From NCBI GenBank assembly GCA_023415715.1, contig JAEZJP010000049.1, positions 1-15,686 of the forward strand: a DNA stretch of 15,686 nt, given 5' to 3'. The first letter of the stretch is position 1; every line of letters begins with the position of its first letter. The position numbers were made by a program, and so were the translations under genes. The stretch is from Bacillota bacterium (GTDB lineage Bacteria > Bacillota > Clostridia > Christensenellales > Aristaeellaceae). Of the stretch, positions 1 to 6,608 are shown in pieces. The notes under the pieces were generated by a model that worked only from the letters and a program-made list of their open reading frames with translations, was not told the DNA's origin and searched no databases.

Positions 1-410
1 TGGATGGATATATCGCCCGAAAGTATAACCTGATCACCAACTTCGGTAAGCTGATGGATCCTTTGGCCGATAAGCTGATGGTAATCTCCGTGCTGCTTGT
101 TCAAACGGTCAGCGGCATCCTGCCCGCAGCGGCCGTCATCATTGTTGTTTTGAAGGAATTATTGATGGTGCTTGGCGGCATGTACATGCTGAAAAAGGGA
201 ATTGTCGTTTACAGCGAGCCCGTTGGCAAAGCCGCCCAATTTCTATTCATCGCAGCCTTGTCTCTTTCCTTCTTCCACCAGGATTTCCAGGCTTCAGGAG
301 CCTTGCAGTGGGATATGCTGACATTGTGGGTTTCCGTGGGGCTGACGCTGCTTGCTTTGGCGTTCTATGCCCGCCGGGCGCTGGAAAAGCTGCGGGCGGC
401 ACAAAAATAA
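1..410 (+). CDS. pgsA: CDP-diacylglycerol--glycerol-3-phosphate 3-phosphatidyltransferase (3' part)
   Basis: The gene is cut by the left window edge. The frame is open from base 3, so the first in-frame ATG at 54 is internal and not the start. The residues encoded by bases 3-74 fit the CDP-alcohol phosphotransferase signature DGx2ARx8Gx3Dx3D exactly: DG, YI, AR, eight residues, G, three residues, D, PLA, D. The rest holds at least three hydrophobic membrane segments, and the protein ends in a basic tail (RRALEKLRAAQK). By family, the enzyme is an integral membrane protein that transfers a phosphatidyl group from CDP-diacylglycerol to glycerol-3-phosphate, the committed step of phosphatidylglycerol synthesis. 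The PgsA subtype is chosen from general resemblance to Firmicute PgsA; another CDP-alcohol transferase is possible because the N-terminus is missing. Its TAA stop lies four bases from the convergent cupin gene's stop. Confidence 0.85.
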   Translation, partial: DGYIARKYNLITNFGKLMDPLADKLMVISVLLVQTVSGILPAAAVIIVVLKELLMVLGGMYMLKKGIVVYSEPVGKAAQFLFIAALSLSFFHQDFQASGALQWDMLTLWVSVGLTLLALAFYARRALEKLRAAQK

Positions 411-414
411 ACAC

Positions 415-879
415 TTATTCGTTTGGATCAGAGGACCAGCCCTTGATGCTGTCTTCCATATGAAATGTTCGGTTTTGCCCCTTTACGTACACCGTTCCCT
501 CATCTGGATATACGATGGTATCCCGTGGGACGCGGGTTCCGATATCCATTATTTGAAGAACATCATCGCCGTCGTTGATAAACTGGTGGGCCAATCCCCG
601 CCCCGCCGGCTTTGCTATAACATTTCCCGGAGATACGCGCATTTCCTGCCCGTCAAAGCGAAGGATTCCTGTTCCCGCCATGATCATAAAGAACTCTTCC
701 TGCAAATCATGGGCGTGATACTTTGCACTTGATGAACCGGGCTTTACATAATCCACATTCACATAGAACTGCTCTGTGCCTATGGCATCGCCCACCCGCA
801 CTGTTTTCAGCCTGGATGAGAACTCCGGATCATCCATGAATTCCTTCGGGATGTTCGCAATGTTGGCAATATGCTTCAT
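415..879 (-). CDS. Small single-domain cupin protein
   Basis: This 154-residue protein has one conserved beta-barrel cupin. Motif 1 runs about residues 48-69, with H55, H57 and E61/E62 as likely metal ligands. Motif 2 runs about residues 85-102 (GNVIAKPAG...H98...N102). All four usual ligands (His, His, Glu, His) are therefore present and it probably binds a divalent metal. The substrate cannot be read from the sequence; Cupin_2 proteins of this size include isomerases, dioxygenases and sugar- or ligand-binding proteins. The ATG at 879 is preceded by a GGAGGA at 893-898, with a rather long spacing of 13 bases. The gene follows uvrC on the same strand after 51 bases, so it may be read from the uvrC transcript. 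It has no obvious functional link to DNA repair. Confidence 0.8.
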   Translation of the reverse strand: MKHIANIANIPKEFMDDPEFSSRLKTVRVGDAIGTEQFYVNVDYVKPGSSSAKYHAHDLQEEFFMIMAGTGILRFDGQEMRVSPGNVIAKPAGRGLAHQFINDGDDVLQIMDIGTRVPRDTIVYPDEGTVYVKGQNRTFHMEDSIKGWSSDPNE

Positions 880-930
880 CTGTGCTATGCTATCCTCCGC
901 TTCATAGGCATCCGGTGATAATCGTAAATA

Positions 931-2793
931 TCATGTTTTCTTTTCCGCTGCCCAGTTTATAACCGCCTCCGCCGCGGGGCGGGTCATTCCTTTAACAGCC
1001 AGCAGTTCCTCCAGCGAAGCCTGGCGAACGGCCTGCAGGGAGTGAAATTGCTTGAGCAGCGCTTTTCGCCTTGATGGGCCGATTCCCGGAATATCTTCAA
1101 TCTGGCTGTGGACGCTTTCCTTGCCTCTTAAGTTCCTGTGATGGGTGATGGCAAAACGGTGCGCCTCGTCGCGGATACGCTGAATGAGGTGCAGCGCCGG
1201 TGAACGCTTATCCAGCAAAATGGGCAGTTCCCTGTCCGGAAGATAGATTTCCTCCAGCCGTTTGGCCAGGCCGAACATGGGCACATTTGCCCCCGCTTCC
1301 CGCATAGCCCGCAATGCAAAGGCCAGTTGCTCCGGGCCGCCGTCGATGAGCACCAGGTCCGGCATATCGGAAAACTTGCCGCCCACCATAGACTGGCCCG
1401 CTTCCTCCCGCTCCTTTTGCTCCTCCAGACCGTGACGGAACCTGCGGCCCACCACCTCGTTCATGGAGGCAAAGTCGTTGGGCCCTTCCACCGTTTTAAT
1501 GCGGAAATGCCTGTATTCCTTCTTGGCAGGCTCCCCATCTATGAAAACAACCATGGATGCCACGCTTAAAACGCCCTGGGTATTGGAGATGTCGTATCCT
1601 TCAATACGCCGGGGCGCCTCGATGAGCCCCAGAGCTTCCCCCAGCGCCGCCGCTGCCCCGGTAGTGCGTTCTTCCTTGATGGCGCTGCGGGCATTGCGCT
1701 TTTCCAGGGCATCTTGTGCGTTCTTTTCCGCCAGCATTACCAGATCGTGCTTCTCGCCCCGCTTGGGGGTGGTAAGCGTCACCGCGCTGCCGCGTATATT
1801 CCGCAGCCAGGATTCCAGTTCCTCCTGGTTGTCCGGAAGCTCCTGACATAGAACCTGACGTGGGATCAGGTTGCCGTCTTCATAATATTGGGTCAGGAAA
1901 GCGGCAAGCACCTCGCCCTTTATATCGCTGCCCGCCTGGGGCAGCACAAACTGGTCGCCGCCGATCATGCGGCCGCCGCGGACATACAATACCTGCACCA
2001 TGGCATCCAAACCGTCCTGGGCAATGGCCAATATATCCTGGTCAGCGCCGCTGACCTGTATAGCCCGCTGCCGCTCCATAAGGATCTCCACATCCCGGAT
2101 CTTATCCCTAAGGTAAGCTGCGCGCTCAAAATGCAGCGCCTTGGATGCTGCCTCCATATCCGCTTTCATGCGGCTCACCACATCCTGGTACCGCCCGCCC
2201 AAAAAGGCCAGCACCTGCTCCATCATGGCGCCGTACTCCTCCTGGGTGCACTTATTGGCACAGGGCGCCAGGCACCGGCCAATCTCATACTGCACGCAAG
2301 GCCGGCGGGGCGATTTAAGGGGCAGATCCAGCGTGCAGTTGCGCAAAGGGAATATATTCTGCACTGCGTCCATCACCTGGCGTACCACCGTGGCCCCGAT
2401 GTAAGGCCCAAAGTATTTCGCGCTGTCCTTTTCGATGCGCCGGGCCACTTCCAGCCTTGGAAAAGGCTTTTGCATGTCCACCCGCACGTAAGGATAATGC
2501 TTGTCATCCTTCAAAAGAATGTTGTAATAAGGCTTGTGGCGTTTGATCAGGTTGCATTCCAGAATCAGCGCTTCCAGGTTGGTGGAACAAAGCATGATGT
2601 CAAAATCATCGATCTTGCCCACCATGGCCGCCACTTTGGGCGTATGACCCCTGGAATTTTGAAAGTAGCTGCGCACCCTGTTTTTCAGGTTCACAGCTTT
2701 CCCTACATAAATAATCTCCCCCTGCTGCTTCATCAGGTAGCAGCCGGGGCTGTCGGGCAAATTCTCTATTTTCAGGCGCAGTTCGTCCGTCAT
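931..2793 (-). CDS. uvrC: UvrABC excinuclease subunit C
   Basis: At 620 residues this is normal full length for UvrC, which makes both incisions around a lesion in nucleotide excision repair with UvrB. The domains are in the standard order. The N-terminal GIY-YIG nuclease covers residues about 14-95, with Y29, R39, E79 and N91 at catalytic positions. The cysteine region has C153, C166, C174 and C178, a spacing matching the [4Fe-4S] cluster ligands known in E. coli UvrC. The UVR (UvrB-binding) helix pair is at about 206-241. The C-terminal RNase H-like nuclease has D401, D484 and H545 as the likely triad. Two helix-hairpin-helix motifs fill 563-615 (IPGIG and VKGM). The ATG at 2793 has GGGAG a few bases upstream. 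A long gene-free region lies upstream, so it probably has its own promoter, though none is clear. Confidence 0.98.
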   Translation of the reverse strand: MTDELRLKIENLPDSPGCYLMKQQGEIIYVGKAVNLKNRVRSYFQNSRGHTPKVAAMVGKIDDFDIMLCSTNLEALILECNLIKRHKPYYNILLKDDKHYPYVRVDMQKPFPRLEVARRIEKDSAKYFGPYIGATVVRQVMDAVQNIFPLRNCTLDLPLKSPRRPCVQYEIGRCLAPCANKCTQEEYGAMMEQVLAFLGGRYQDVVSRMKADMEAASKALHFERAAYLRDKIRDVEILMERQRAIQVSGADQDILAIAQDGLDAMVQVLYVRGGRMIGGDQFVLPQAGSDIKGEVLAAFLTQYYEDGNLIPRQVLCQELPDNQEELESWLRNIRGSAVTLTTPKRGEKHDLVMLAEKNAQDALEKRNARSAIKEERTTGAAAALGEALGLIEAPRRIEGYDISNTQGVLSVASMVVFIDGEPAKKEYRHFRIKTVEGPNDFASMNEVVGRRFRHGLEEQKEREEAGQSMVGGKFSDMPDLVLIDGGPEQLAFALRAMREAGANVPMFGLAKRLEEIYLPDRELPILLDKRSPALHLIQRIRDEAHRFAITHHRNLRGKESVHSQIEDIPGIGPSRRKALLKQFHSLQAVRQASLEELLAVKGMTRPAAEAVINWAAEKKT

Positions 2794-2935
2794 GATTCTC
2801 CCGCCTTCGCTTTGAATGAAAAATACAGTATTGTTCTTCTAGATATCTATGAAATATCCTTTATGACAGGTTGTTTCTGCCCTTGAGGCAACCAAACAAT
2901 CACAACCCCTGGCATAAAGCCAAAAAACAAATGAC

Positions 2936-3013
2936 GCCGTAGGGGCGATTATCGCCCGCTAAGTGACAGATTCTGATCGCTACATGCGGGCGATTAATAA
3001 TCGCCCCTACGGC
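2936..3013. repeat. Nested REP/MITE-like palindrome
   Basis: Bases 2936-2959 and 2986-3013 are inverted copies of each other (the right arm carries one extra TAA-type triplet) around a 26-base centre. Each arm also contains its own smaller palindrome: 2943-2957 (GGGCGA-TTA-TCGCCC) and 2988-3006 (GGGCGATT-AAT-AATCGCCC). This palindrome-within-palindrome structure, in an intergenic gap and with the GTAGGGGCG end, is typical of dispersed REP-like elements. It encodes nothing. Confidence 0.75.
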
Positions 3014-3100
3014 TTTCAGGCGAAGATGAATGGGTTTCCCATGCAATAACATTCTCCATCAAGGAAGCCAAAGAACATACGCCGTCATAACAGATCGCAA

Positions 3101-3146
3101 TATCGGCTTTGCCGATACTCAAAGCCGGGCAGCTAAGCTGCCCGGC
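3101..3146 (-). terminator. Two adjacent hairpins downstream of the DUF1292 gene, possible terminator
   Basis: TATCGGC-TTT-GCCGATA at 3101-3117 forms a 7-bp stem. Bases 3124-3146 form a perfect 11-bp stem around a single A. Read on the minus strand, the larger hairpin starts 38 bases after the DUF1292 stop and is followed by TTTGAG, a weak T-run. A rho-independent terminator is plausible, but a dispersed palindromic repeat is equally possible. Confidence 0.45.
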
Positions 3147-3184
3147 CGGTCGAGACTATGCAGTTTTAAGGAACCGACCAGATG

Positions 3185-3565
3185 TTATTCCTCTTCCTCG
3201 TCTTCCAGATCTTCTTCATCGTCGTCTTCTTCGCTGAAGTTGGTTTGAACCACTTGGATGAGTTTGTCCATCAGATCTTCGTCCACGGGCACAAATTCTT
3301 CCACTTCTTCGCCGTTTTCATCGGTGGAGGTGATCACCTTCATAATATAAAGGTCTGTTTCATGTTCGTGGCCATCTTCATGTCCGCAGGCTTCACATTC
3401 ACATTCTTCACAAGCTTCTTCTTCATTTTCCTCTGCAGCGCCAAGGACCACATATTCCTCACCATTGTAGAAGAAGTACTCCATGACCTGCAGAAGGACC
3501 TTGTTTCCCTCCTCGTCCGTACCTTCGACGATATCCGGCTGGTCATCCTCGTACAATGGAATCAC
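3185..3565 (-). CDS. DUF1292 protein with a Cys/His cluster and acidic tail
   Basis: This 126-residue, strongly acidic protein resembles the DUF1292 family of Firmicutes (DEEGNKVLLQVMEYFFYNGEEYVVL at about residues 17-41 is the typical core, with a second related strand pair around 70-92). Function is unknown. Two features stand out. Residues 52-68 hold C52, C55, C57, C60, H62, H66 and H68, which could bind a metal. The last 16 residues are almost all Asp/Glu. The start codon is GTG (3563-3565), because no in-frame ATG precedes the conserved core; an AGAGGG stretch lies directly upstream with very short spacing. A good extended -10 promoter lies about 90 bases upstream, and hairpins follow the stop. 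Confidence 0.8.
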   Translation of the reverse strand: MIPLYEDDQPDIVEGTDEEGNKVLLQVMEYFFYNGEEYVVLGAAEENEEEACEECECEACGHEDGHEHETDLYIMKVITSTDENGEEVEEFVPVDEDLMDKLIQVVQTNFSEEDDDEEDLEDEEEE

Positions 3566-3651
3566 CCCCCTCTTTTCTTGGCATCCCCGCAGCCCCCTTG
3601 GCCGCGGCCCCGATGCTGTTTGTATAAGTACTTTCCCCTTGTTCCGGTTTC

Positions 3652-3680
3652 ATTATACCAGATGTGACCAAACCACGCAA
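3652..3680 (-). promoter_or_regulatory. Sigma-A promoter of the DUF1292 gene
   Basis: On the minus strand the -35 TTGCGT (3675-3680) and -10 TATAAT (3652-3657) are separated by 17 bp. The -10 is extended by an upstream TGG (TGnTATAAT). The expected start is near 3645, giving a leader of about 80 bases. Confidence 0.75.
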
Positions 3681-3687
3681 GGTTTGG
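3668..3687. promoter_or_regulatory. Perfect inverted repeat centred on the -35 box of the DUF1292 promoter
   Basis: CCAAACC (3668-3674) and GGTTTGG (3681-3687) are perfect complements separated by six bases, and those six bases are exactly the -35 hexamer. The placement is what a repressor operator would show. The regulator is not identifiable from this window. Confidence 0.5.
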
Positions 3688-3703
3688 CCCAAACATTTTG
3701 CCT

Positions 3704-3732
3704 TTGACAGGCTGCAGCATCCGGGCTATACT
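3704..3732 (+). promoter_or_regulatory. Near-consensus + strand promoter at the 3' end of the DUF896 gene
   Basis: TTGACA (3704-3709) is followed after exactly 17 bp by TATACT (3727-3732). The expected start near 3739 is just inside the 3' end of the minus-strand DUF896 gene. The next + strand gene is the GNAT gene at 3976, so this may be its promoter, with a leader of about 237 bases antisense to the whole DUF896 gene. Confidence 0.65.
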
Positions 3733-3733
3733 A

Positions 3734-3943
3734 TTAGTTGGGGCGCTTTTTGCGTAGCGGCGCAATGGAGCCGTCTTCCTCCTTGACGAGTACTCCCTCC
3801 AGCATTTGCACCATATTCGCCCGGAAAGCCTGCAGATACTCGCTGCGAAGCTCCTGCTGCTCGATAAGTTCCCCTTCTGTCAGGCCAACCGTTTTCTTTT
3901 TCTGCGCCAGTTCGTTGATGCGCCGGATTTTATTCTCATTCAT
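3734..3943 (-). CDS. DUF896 (YnzC-like) small cytoplasmic protein
   Basis: This 69-residue protein matches the DUF896/YnzC family of Firmicutes in size and pattern. It has a two-helix N-terminal hairpin (NKIRRINELAQKKK, then GLTEGELIEQQELR), then YLQAFRANM and a basic end (RKKRPN). The function of the family is unknown; B. subtilis YnzC is a neighbour of SOS genes, a context not seen here. The ATG at 3943 is chosen because a strong AGGAGGAT (3951-3958) sits seven bases upstream. The frame stays open to 4066, but that extension has no ribosome binding site, lies inside the GNAT gene and is not typical of the family. Only 32 bases separate its start from the divergent GNAT start, so its promoter must lie within GNAT coding sequence. 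Confidence 0.88.
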   Translation of the reverse strand: MNENKIRRINELAQKKKTVGLTEGELIEQQELRSEYLQAFRANMVQMLEGVLVKEEDGSIAPLRKKRPN

Positions 3944-3975
3944 ATGCAATATCCTCCTGGAAAGCAGGTGTCGGT

Positions 3976-4416
3976 ATGGTGGAAGGAAAATGGCTCCCTC
4001 CGGGAGCCGACATCGGACCGGCGCTTTTTTTGCGTCGCGAAGTTTTTTCAGTGGACCGGGATTCAAAGGATGATTATGCCTGGCAGGTTTTAGCCTTGCA
4101 TGAAGGACAGATCGTGGGAACAGGGCGCATCTGGTGGGAAGACGGCGCTTTTCACATCGGTATGATCGGCGTTCTTTCCAGTTTCAGGGGCCTTGGTTTT
4201 GGCGATTTTTTGACGAGGCTTTTATTGTTCAAAGCCCAGCAGCATAACGCCGTTAAAGTGATCCTTCATGCATCGCCGGAGGCTGTCCCTTACTTTCAGA
4301 GGTATGGGTTTGTTCCTTCGGATGAGAAAGATTGCGATGGCGCCATCCGCCTTGAACTTAAGGGAGAGGACATCATGCTGGATGCATGTTCAGGCTGCAA
4401 AAAGAACATACCCTGA
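3976..4416 (+). CDS. GNAT-family N-acetyltransferase
   Basis: At 146 residues this is a single GNAT domain, which transfers an acetyl group from acetyl-CoA to an amine. Residues about 37-66 form the central strands (LHEGQIVGTGRIWW, then IGMIGVLSSF). The acetyl-CoA pyrophosphate loop is R71-G-L-G-F-G76, a good fit to the (R/Q)xxGx(G/A) motif. The C-terminal part has YFQRYGFVP (106-114), typical of the family. The substrate is not predictable. The protein ends with an unusual DACSGCKK tail containing a CxxC. The start at 3976 has a modest AGGTG five bases upstream. The stop is five bases from the convergent GGDEF-like gene's stop. Transcription may start at the promoter at 3704-3732. Confidence 0.85.
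   Translation: MVEGKWLPPGADIGPALFLRREVFSVDRDSKDDYAWQVLALHEGQIVGTGRIWWEDGAFHIGMIGVLSSFRGLGFGDFLTRLLLFKAQQHNAVKVILHASPEAVPYFQRYGFVPSDEKDCDGAIRLELKGEDIMLDACSGCKKNIP
3992..4008. other. Stem-loop at codons 6-11 of the GNAT gene
   Basis: GGCTCCC (3992-3998) and GGGAGCC (4002-4008) form a perfect 7-bp stem with a 3-base loop. On + it lies just after the GNAT start codon. On - it lies in the likely leader of the DUF896 gene and is followed by ATTTT. An effect on translation or transcription is possible but unproven. Confidence 0.4.
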
Positions 4417-4421
4417 GTAGA

Positions 4422-5570
4422 TCAAGCATCCTCGATCAGCACGGAACCCGCTCCCTTCAGCTGGGCCTTTTCCAATATGTCGTCGGCCCTGGTCATCCAT
4501 TGCGCGGCTACCATATTGTCTCCAGGCAGTCCATATACAATGCCCATGCTCAGGGAAAGGGTTTCATCCTGCGTATCCTTCCAGGTCTGCCTGTTCAGTT
4601 CATCCCGGATGCGTTTAAGCAGCATATCCGTGTCCTGGCGGGAAGGCCCGGAATACAGAATTATAAACTTGTCTTCCTCGTACCGGCCCAGAAAGTCTGA
4701 CTGGCGGCGGACAAAGGGCTTGAGGGCCGCGGCAAACTGGTTCAACCGCCCGGCGGCCACATCGGGCCCTTTTTCTTTGCGTATTTTTCCGATCCCATCC
4801 GGGGTGACGACCATCACCGCCACGGGGATACGGTTACGCACACACAGCGGCCAAACGGCTTCCAGCCAGGAACTCATGGCACGGCGGTTGTTCATCTGCG
4901 TCTGCTCATCCCACGCTGTCATCCTCTCCAGCCTGTGACGCAGCTCCTGATTCATCTGCTCCGTTTTCTCCGTATTCACGTCTGAAGAGAACTGGGAAAC
5001 CCGCTGCTTGTACCTTTCCCTTGATAACATATATGCAGCCAATACAGAAATCAGACCATATACAAAAAGTGCAGGCTCACCCACCAGCAAAAGCATGCCT
5101 AGCGCATAACCGCCAAATACCGTGATGCTCAGGCCGCCCGTCATGGTCATCATAGTTCCCAGGAGCACTGCGGGAACCATTCGTACAAGACCAGGCTGCA
5201 ATTGATGGCCCAGGAACAAAATGCACAAGTCAACCACCGCATAGTAGACTGCAAACGCCACCTGGCACGCCCACAAAGCCGGCACTGGCATTTTCCCTTT
5301 CGCCTGGCGGAAAAAGAACAGGCCGAATACCAAAAGGCCAATTACTGCAAGAAGCGTGAACCAGCGCATAAGCAGATCATGCATAATGGGCATTTCCCGC
5401 AGGGAAATCAAAACGGCGGCCTGCAATAAGGCGCCAATCAGCCCCAATATACCCAGCCGGATGCAGTTGTCGTGCACAAATTCCGAAAAGAAGTCCTCTT
5501 CCCGCGCCGAAAGCGGGGGCGGCAGCTCTCCTAAAATGAAACGGCGCAACGCATCCTTGTCTGCTTTCAT
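4422..5570 (-). CDS. Membrane protein with degenerate GGDEF domain
   Basis: The protein has 382 residues. The N-terminal half holds about six hydrophobic segments (roughly 39-57, 68-87, 98-120, 128-145, 148-164, 167-182). A charged linker (185-217) and a C-terminal GGDEF-like domain (about 219-380) follow. The domain is recognisable by DEQTQMNNRR (in place of DxLTGLxNRR), by RYEEDKFIIL (in place of RYGGDEFxxL) and by the ending LSMGIVYG...ADDILEKAQLKGAGSV. The signature GGDEF reads EEDKF (298-302). The usual first metal-binding Asp is Thr256 and the guanine-contacting Asn is Arg264. It is therefore very unlikely to make cyclic di-GMP and may be a receptor or scaffold. The ATG at 5570 has GGGGAGGG about seven bases upstream. 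The gene follows the Lgt-like gene by 28 bases, so the two are probably co-transcribed. Confidence 0.85.
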   Translation of the reverse strand: MKADKDALRRFILGELPPPLSAREEDFFSEFVHDNCIRLGILGLIGALLQAAVLISLREMPIMHDLLMRWFTLLAVIGLLVFGLFFFRQAKGKMPVPALWACQVAFAVYYAVVDLCILFLGHQLQPGLVRMVPAVLLGTMMTMTGGLSITVFGGYALGMLLLVGEPALFVYGLISVLAAYMLSRERYKQRVSQFSSDVNTEKTEQMNQELRHRLERMTAWDEQTQMNNRRAMSSWLEAVWPLCVRNRIPVAVMVVTPDGIGKIRKEKGPDVAAGRLNQFAAALKPFVRRQSDFLGRYEEDKFIILYSGPSRQDTDMLLKRIRDELNRQTWKDTQDETLSLSMGIVYGLPGDNMVAAQWMTRADDILEKAQLKGAGSVLIEDA

Positions 5571-5598
5571 CCGTTTTCCCTCCCCTAATACGGACGGG

Positions 5599-6576
5599 TC
5601 ACGAGTTTTGCTTTTGTAATTTTGTCTTTCTCCAAAGAAGCAGCGCCACAGCCGCCAGTACTGCCATAGCCAGCGACATCAGCGCGTATTCCCGGGTCAG
5701 GTTATTGCTGGTATCGATATCAAATTCCTTGATGACGGCAAGGCCTATGGCTGCGCCCGCAATCAGCCAGGCAGCCGCCGGCCGCCAGCTCATGCCTTCC
5801 CGCCGTATGATCCGGACACTGAAAATAACGATTGCCGCAACGGGCAAAAGAATGCTTACTATTTGAGATGCCCGCACAAAGCCCCACAGCATATGCCCAT
5901 CATCCCGCAGGCTTTCCATAATCACCTGGACAGAGCCGAACAGCGTGCCGAACACCAGGGCAAGATCGCCTGGTTTTGCAGTCAAGCTTGTTTTTTTGCC
6001 GAAGAAAAGGCACAGCATCACGCACAATACAAGGATGGCCGCCACCGCCTCATAACGGAACACGGCATAATAATTCCCCCACGCTTCCTGCGTGCCGAAA
6101 AACGCTCTGTCTATCATCCATTGCGCTTCGACGGTCTTGCCACGGCCAAGGACCGTGTACGCTTCCCCCAGCCGTGCGATGGCAATGAATAAACCCGCCG
6201 GTACCGCCAACACATCCATCAGCTCACCGAATCGAACCTTCATGATTCCGGCTGCAATCAGGGCAGCCAGGCTGGCCCCCAGCAGCGCGCCCATCATGGA
6301 CAGGCCGCCGTCCCAGAAGTACAGCATGGCAACAGGCTGGCCGATGGTATCCATAAAATAGCCGAGACTGACAAGGCAATAAAGCAGCCTTGCGAAGATC
6401 AGGCCCATAGGAATCGCGAGAACTCCCGTCAACAGTATAGTATTGGCGGGCAGTTTTTTCTTTTTTGCCAATAATCCAGCAGCCAGCAGCCACGCGGCAA
6501 CAGCCAGGGCCAGAAACAATCCGTACTTGTATACCGTAAGGCCTAAAAAGGGTAAGGACTGCACATCTTCAAACAT
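5599..6576 (-). CDS. Lgt-like polytopic membrane protein (divergent prolipoprotein diacylglyceryl transferase family)
   Basis: The protein has 325 residues and about seven or more membrane segments. Family resemblance includes YKYGLFLAL near residue 16, FWDGGLSMMGALLG (87-100, matching the Lgt GG-SFHGGLIG loop), ARLGEAYTVLGRG (134-146, matching the GRxGNFxNxExxG signature), FRYE (173-176) and VIMESLRDDG...SQIVS (218-241). Lgt transfers diacylglyceryl from phosphatidylglycerol to the lipobox cysteine of prelipoproteins. By my alignment the essential His of the first loop is Met95, the signature Asn is Glu138 and the conserved Glu is Leu143, while the Arg135 and Gly146 positions are kept. Classical activity is therefore doubtful. 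The C-terminus carries two extra hydrophobic segments (about 268-283 and 297-315). AAAGGAGA lies eight bases before the ATG. The likely promoter is in the adjoining repeat element. Confidence 0.75.
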   Translation of the reverse strand: MFEDVQSLPFLGLTVYKYGLFLALAVAAWLLAAGLLAKKKKLPANTILLTGVLAIPMGLIFARLLYCLVSLGYFMDTIGQPVAMLYFWDGGLSMMGALLGASLAALIAAGIMKVRFGELMDVLAVPAGLFIAIARLGEAYTVLGRGKTVEAQWMIDRAFFGTQEAWGNYYAVFRYEAVAAILVLCVMLCLFFGKKTSLTAKPGDLALVFGTLFGSVQVIMESLRDDGHMLWGFVRASQIVSILLPVAAIVIFSVRIIRREGMSWRPAAAWLIAGAAIGLAVIKEFDIDTSNNLTREYALMSLAMAVLAAVALLLWRKTKLQKQNS

Positions 6577-6599
6577 GATGCTTCTCCTTTGTACAAGGG

Positions 6600-6608
6600 G
6601 TTATACCA
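6600..6608 (-). promoter_or_regulatory. Extended -10 promoter element for the Lgt-like gene
   Basis: On the minus strand TGGTATAAC (6600-6608) fits the extended -10 (TGn plus TATAAC). Transcription would begin near 6593, leaving a leader of about 17 bases that still contains the AAAGGAGA site. No convincing -35 is present at 17 bp. The motif belongs to the terminal inverted repeat of the element beside it. Confidence 0.5.

Larger units (their letters stand above)
2794..3184. other. Gene-free region between uvrC and the DUF1292 gene, rich in palindromes
   Basis: About 390 bases hold no credible gene; the short + frame at 3030-3248 has no family resemblance and runs over the DUF1292 gene. From left to right it holds the uvrC leader, a perfect 10-bp palindrome at 2840-2849, the nested REP-like palindrome at 2936-3013, a small hairpin at 3030-3042, and two adjacent strong hairpins at 3101-3117 and 3124-3146. 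A promoter for uvrC should lie here on the minus strand, but I see no good match to -35/-10 consensus. Confidence 0.7.

Noticed and set aside
1888..2886. Long + strand frame (332 codons) opposite uvrC
   Set aside because: The opposite strand is an unmistakable full-length uvrC, and the + product is His-rich with no family pattern.
3944..4066. N-terminal extension of the DUF896 gene to an ATG at 4066
   Set aside because: There is no ribosome binding site there, the extension overlaps the GNAT gene, and a strong AGGAGGAT precedes the ATG at 3943.
4422..5570. Active diguanylate cyclase
   Set aside because: The signature is EEDKF and a metal-binding Asp is lost, so the catalytic call was not made.
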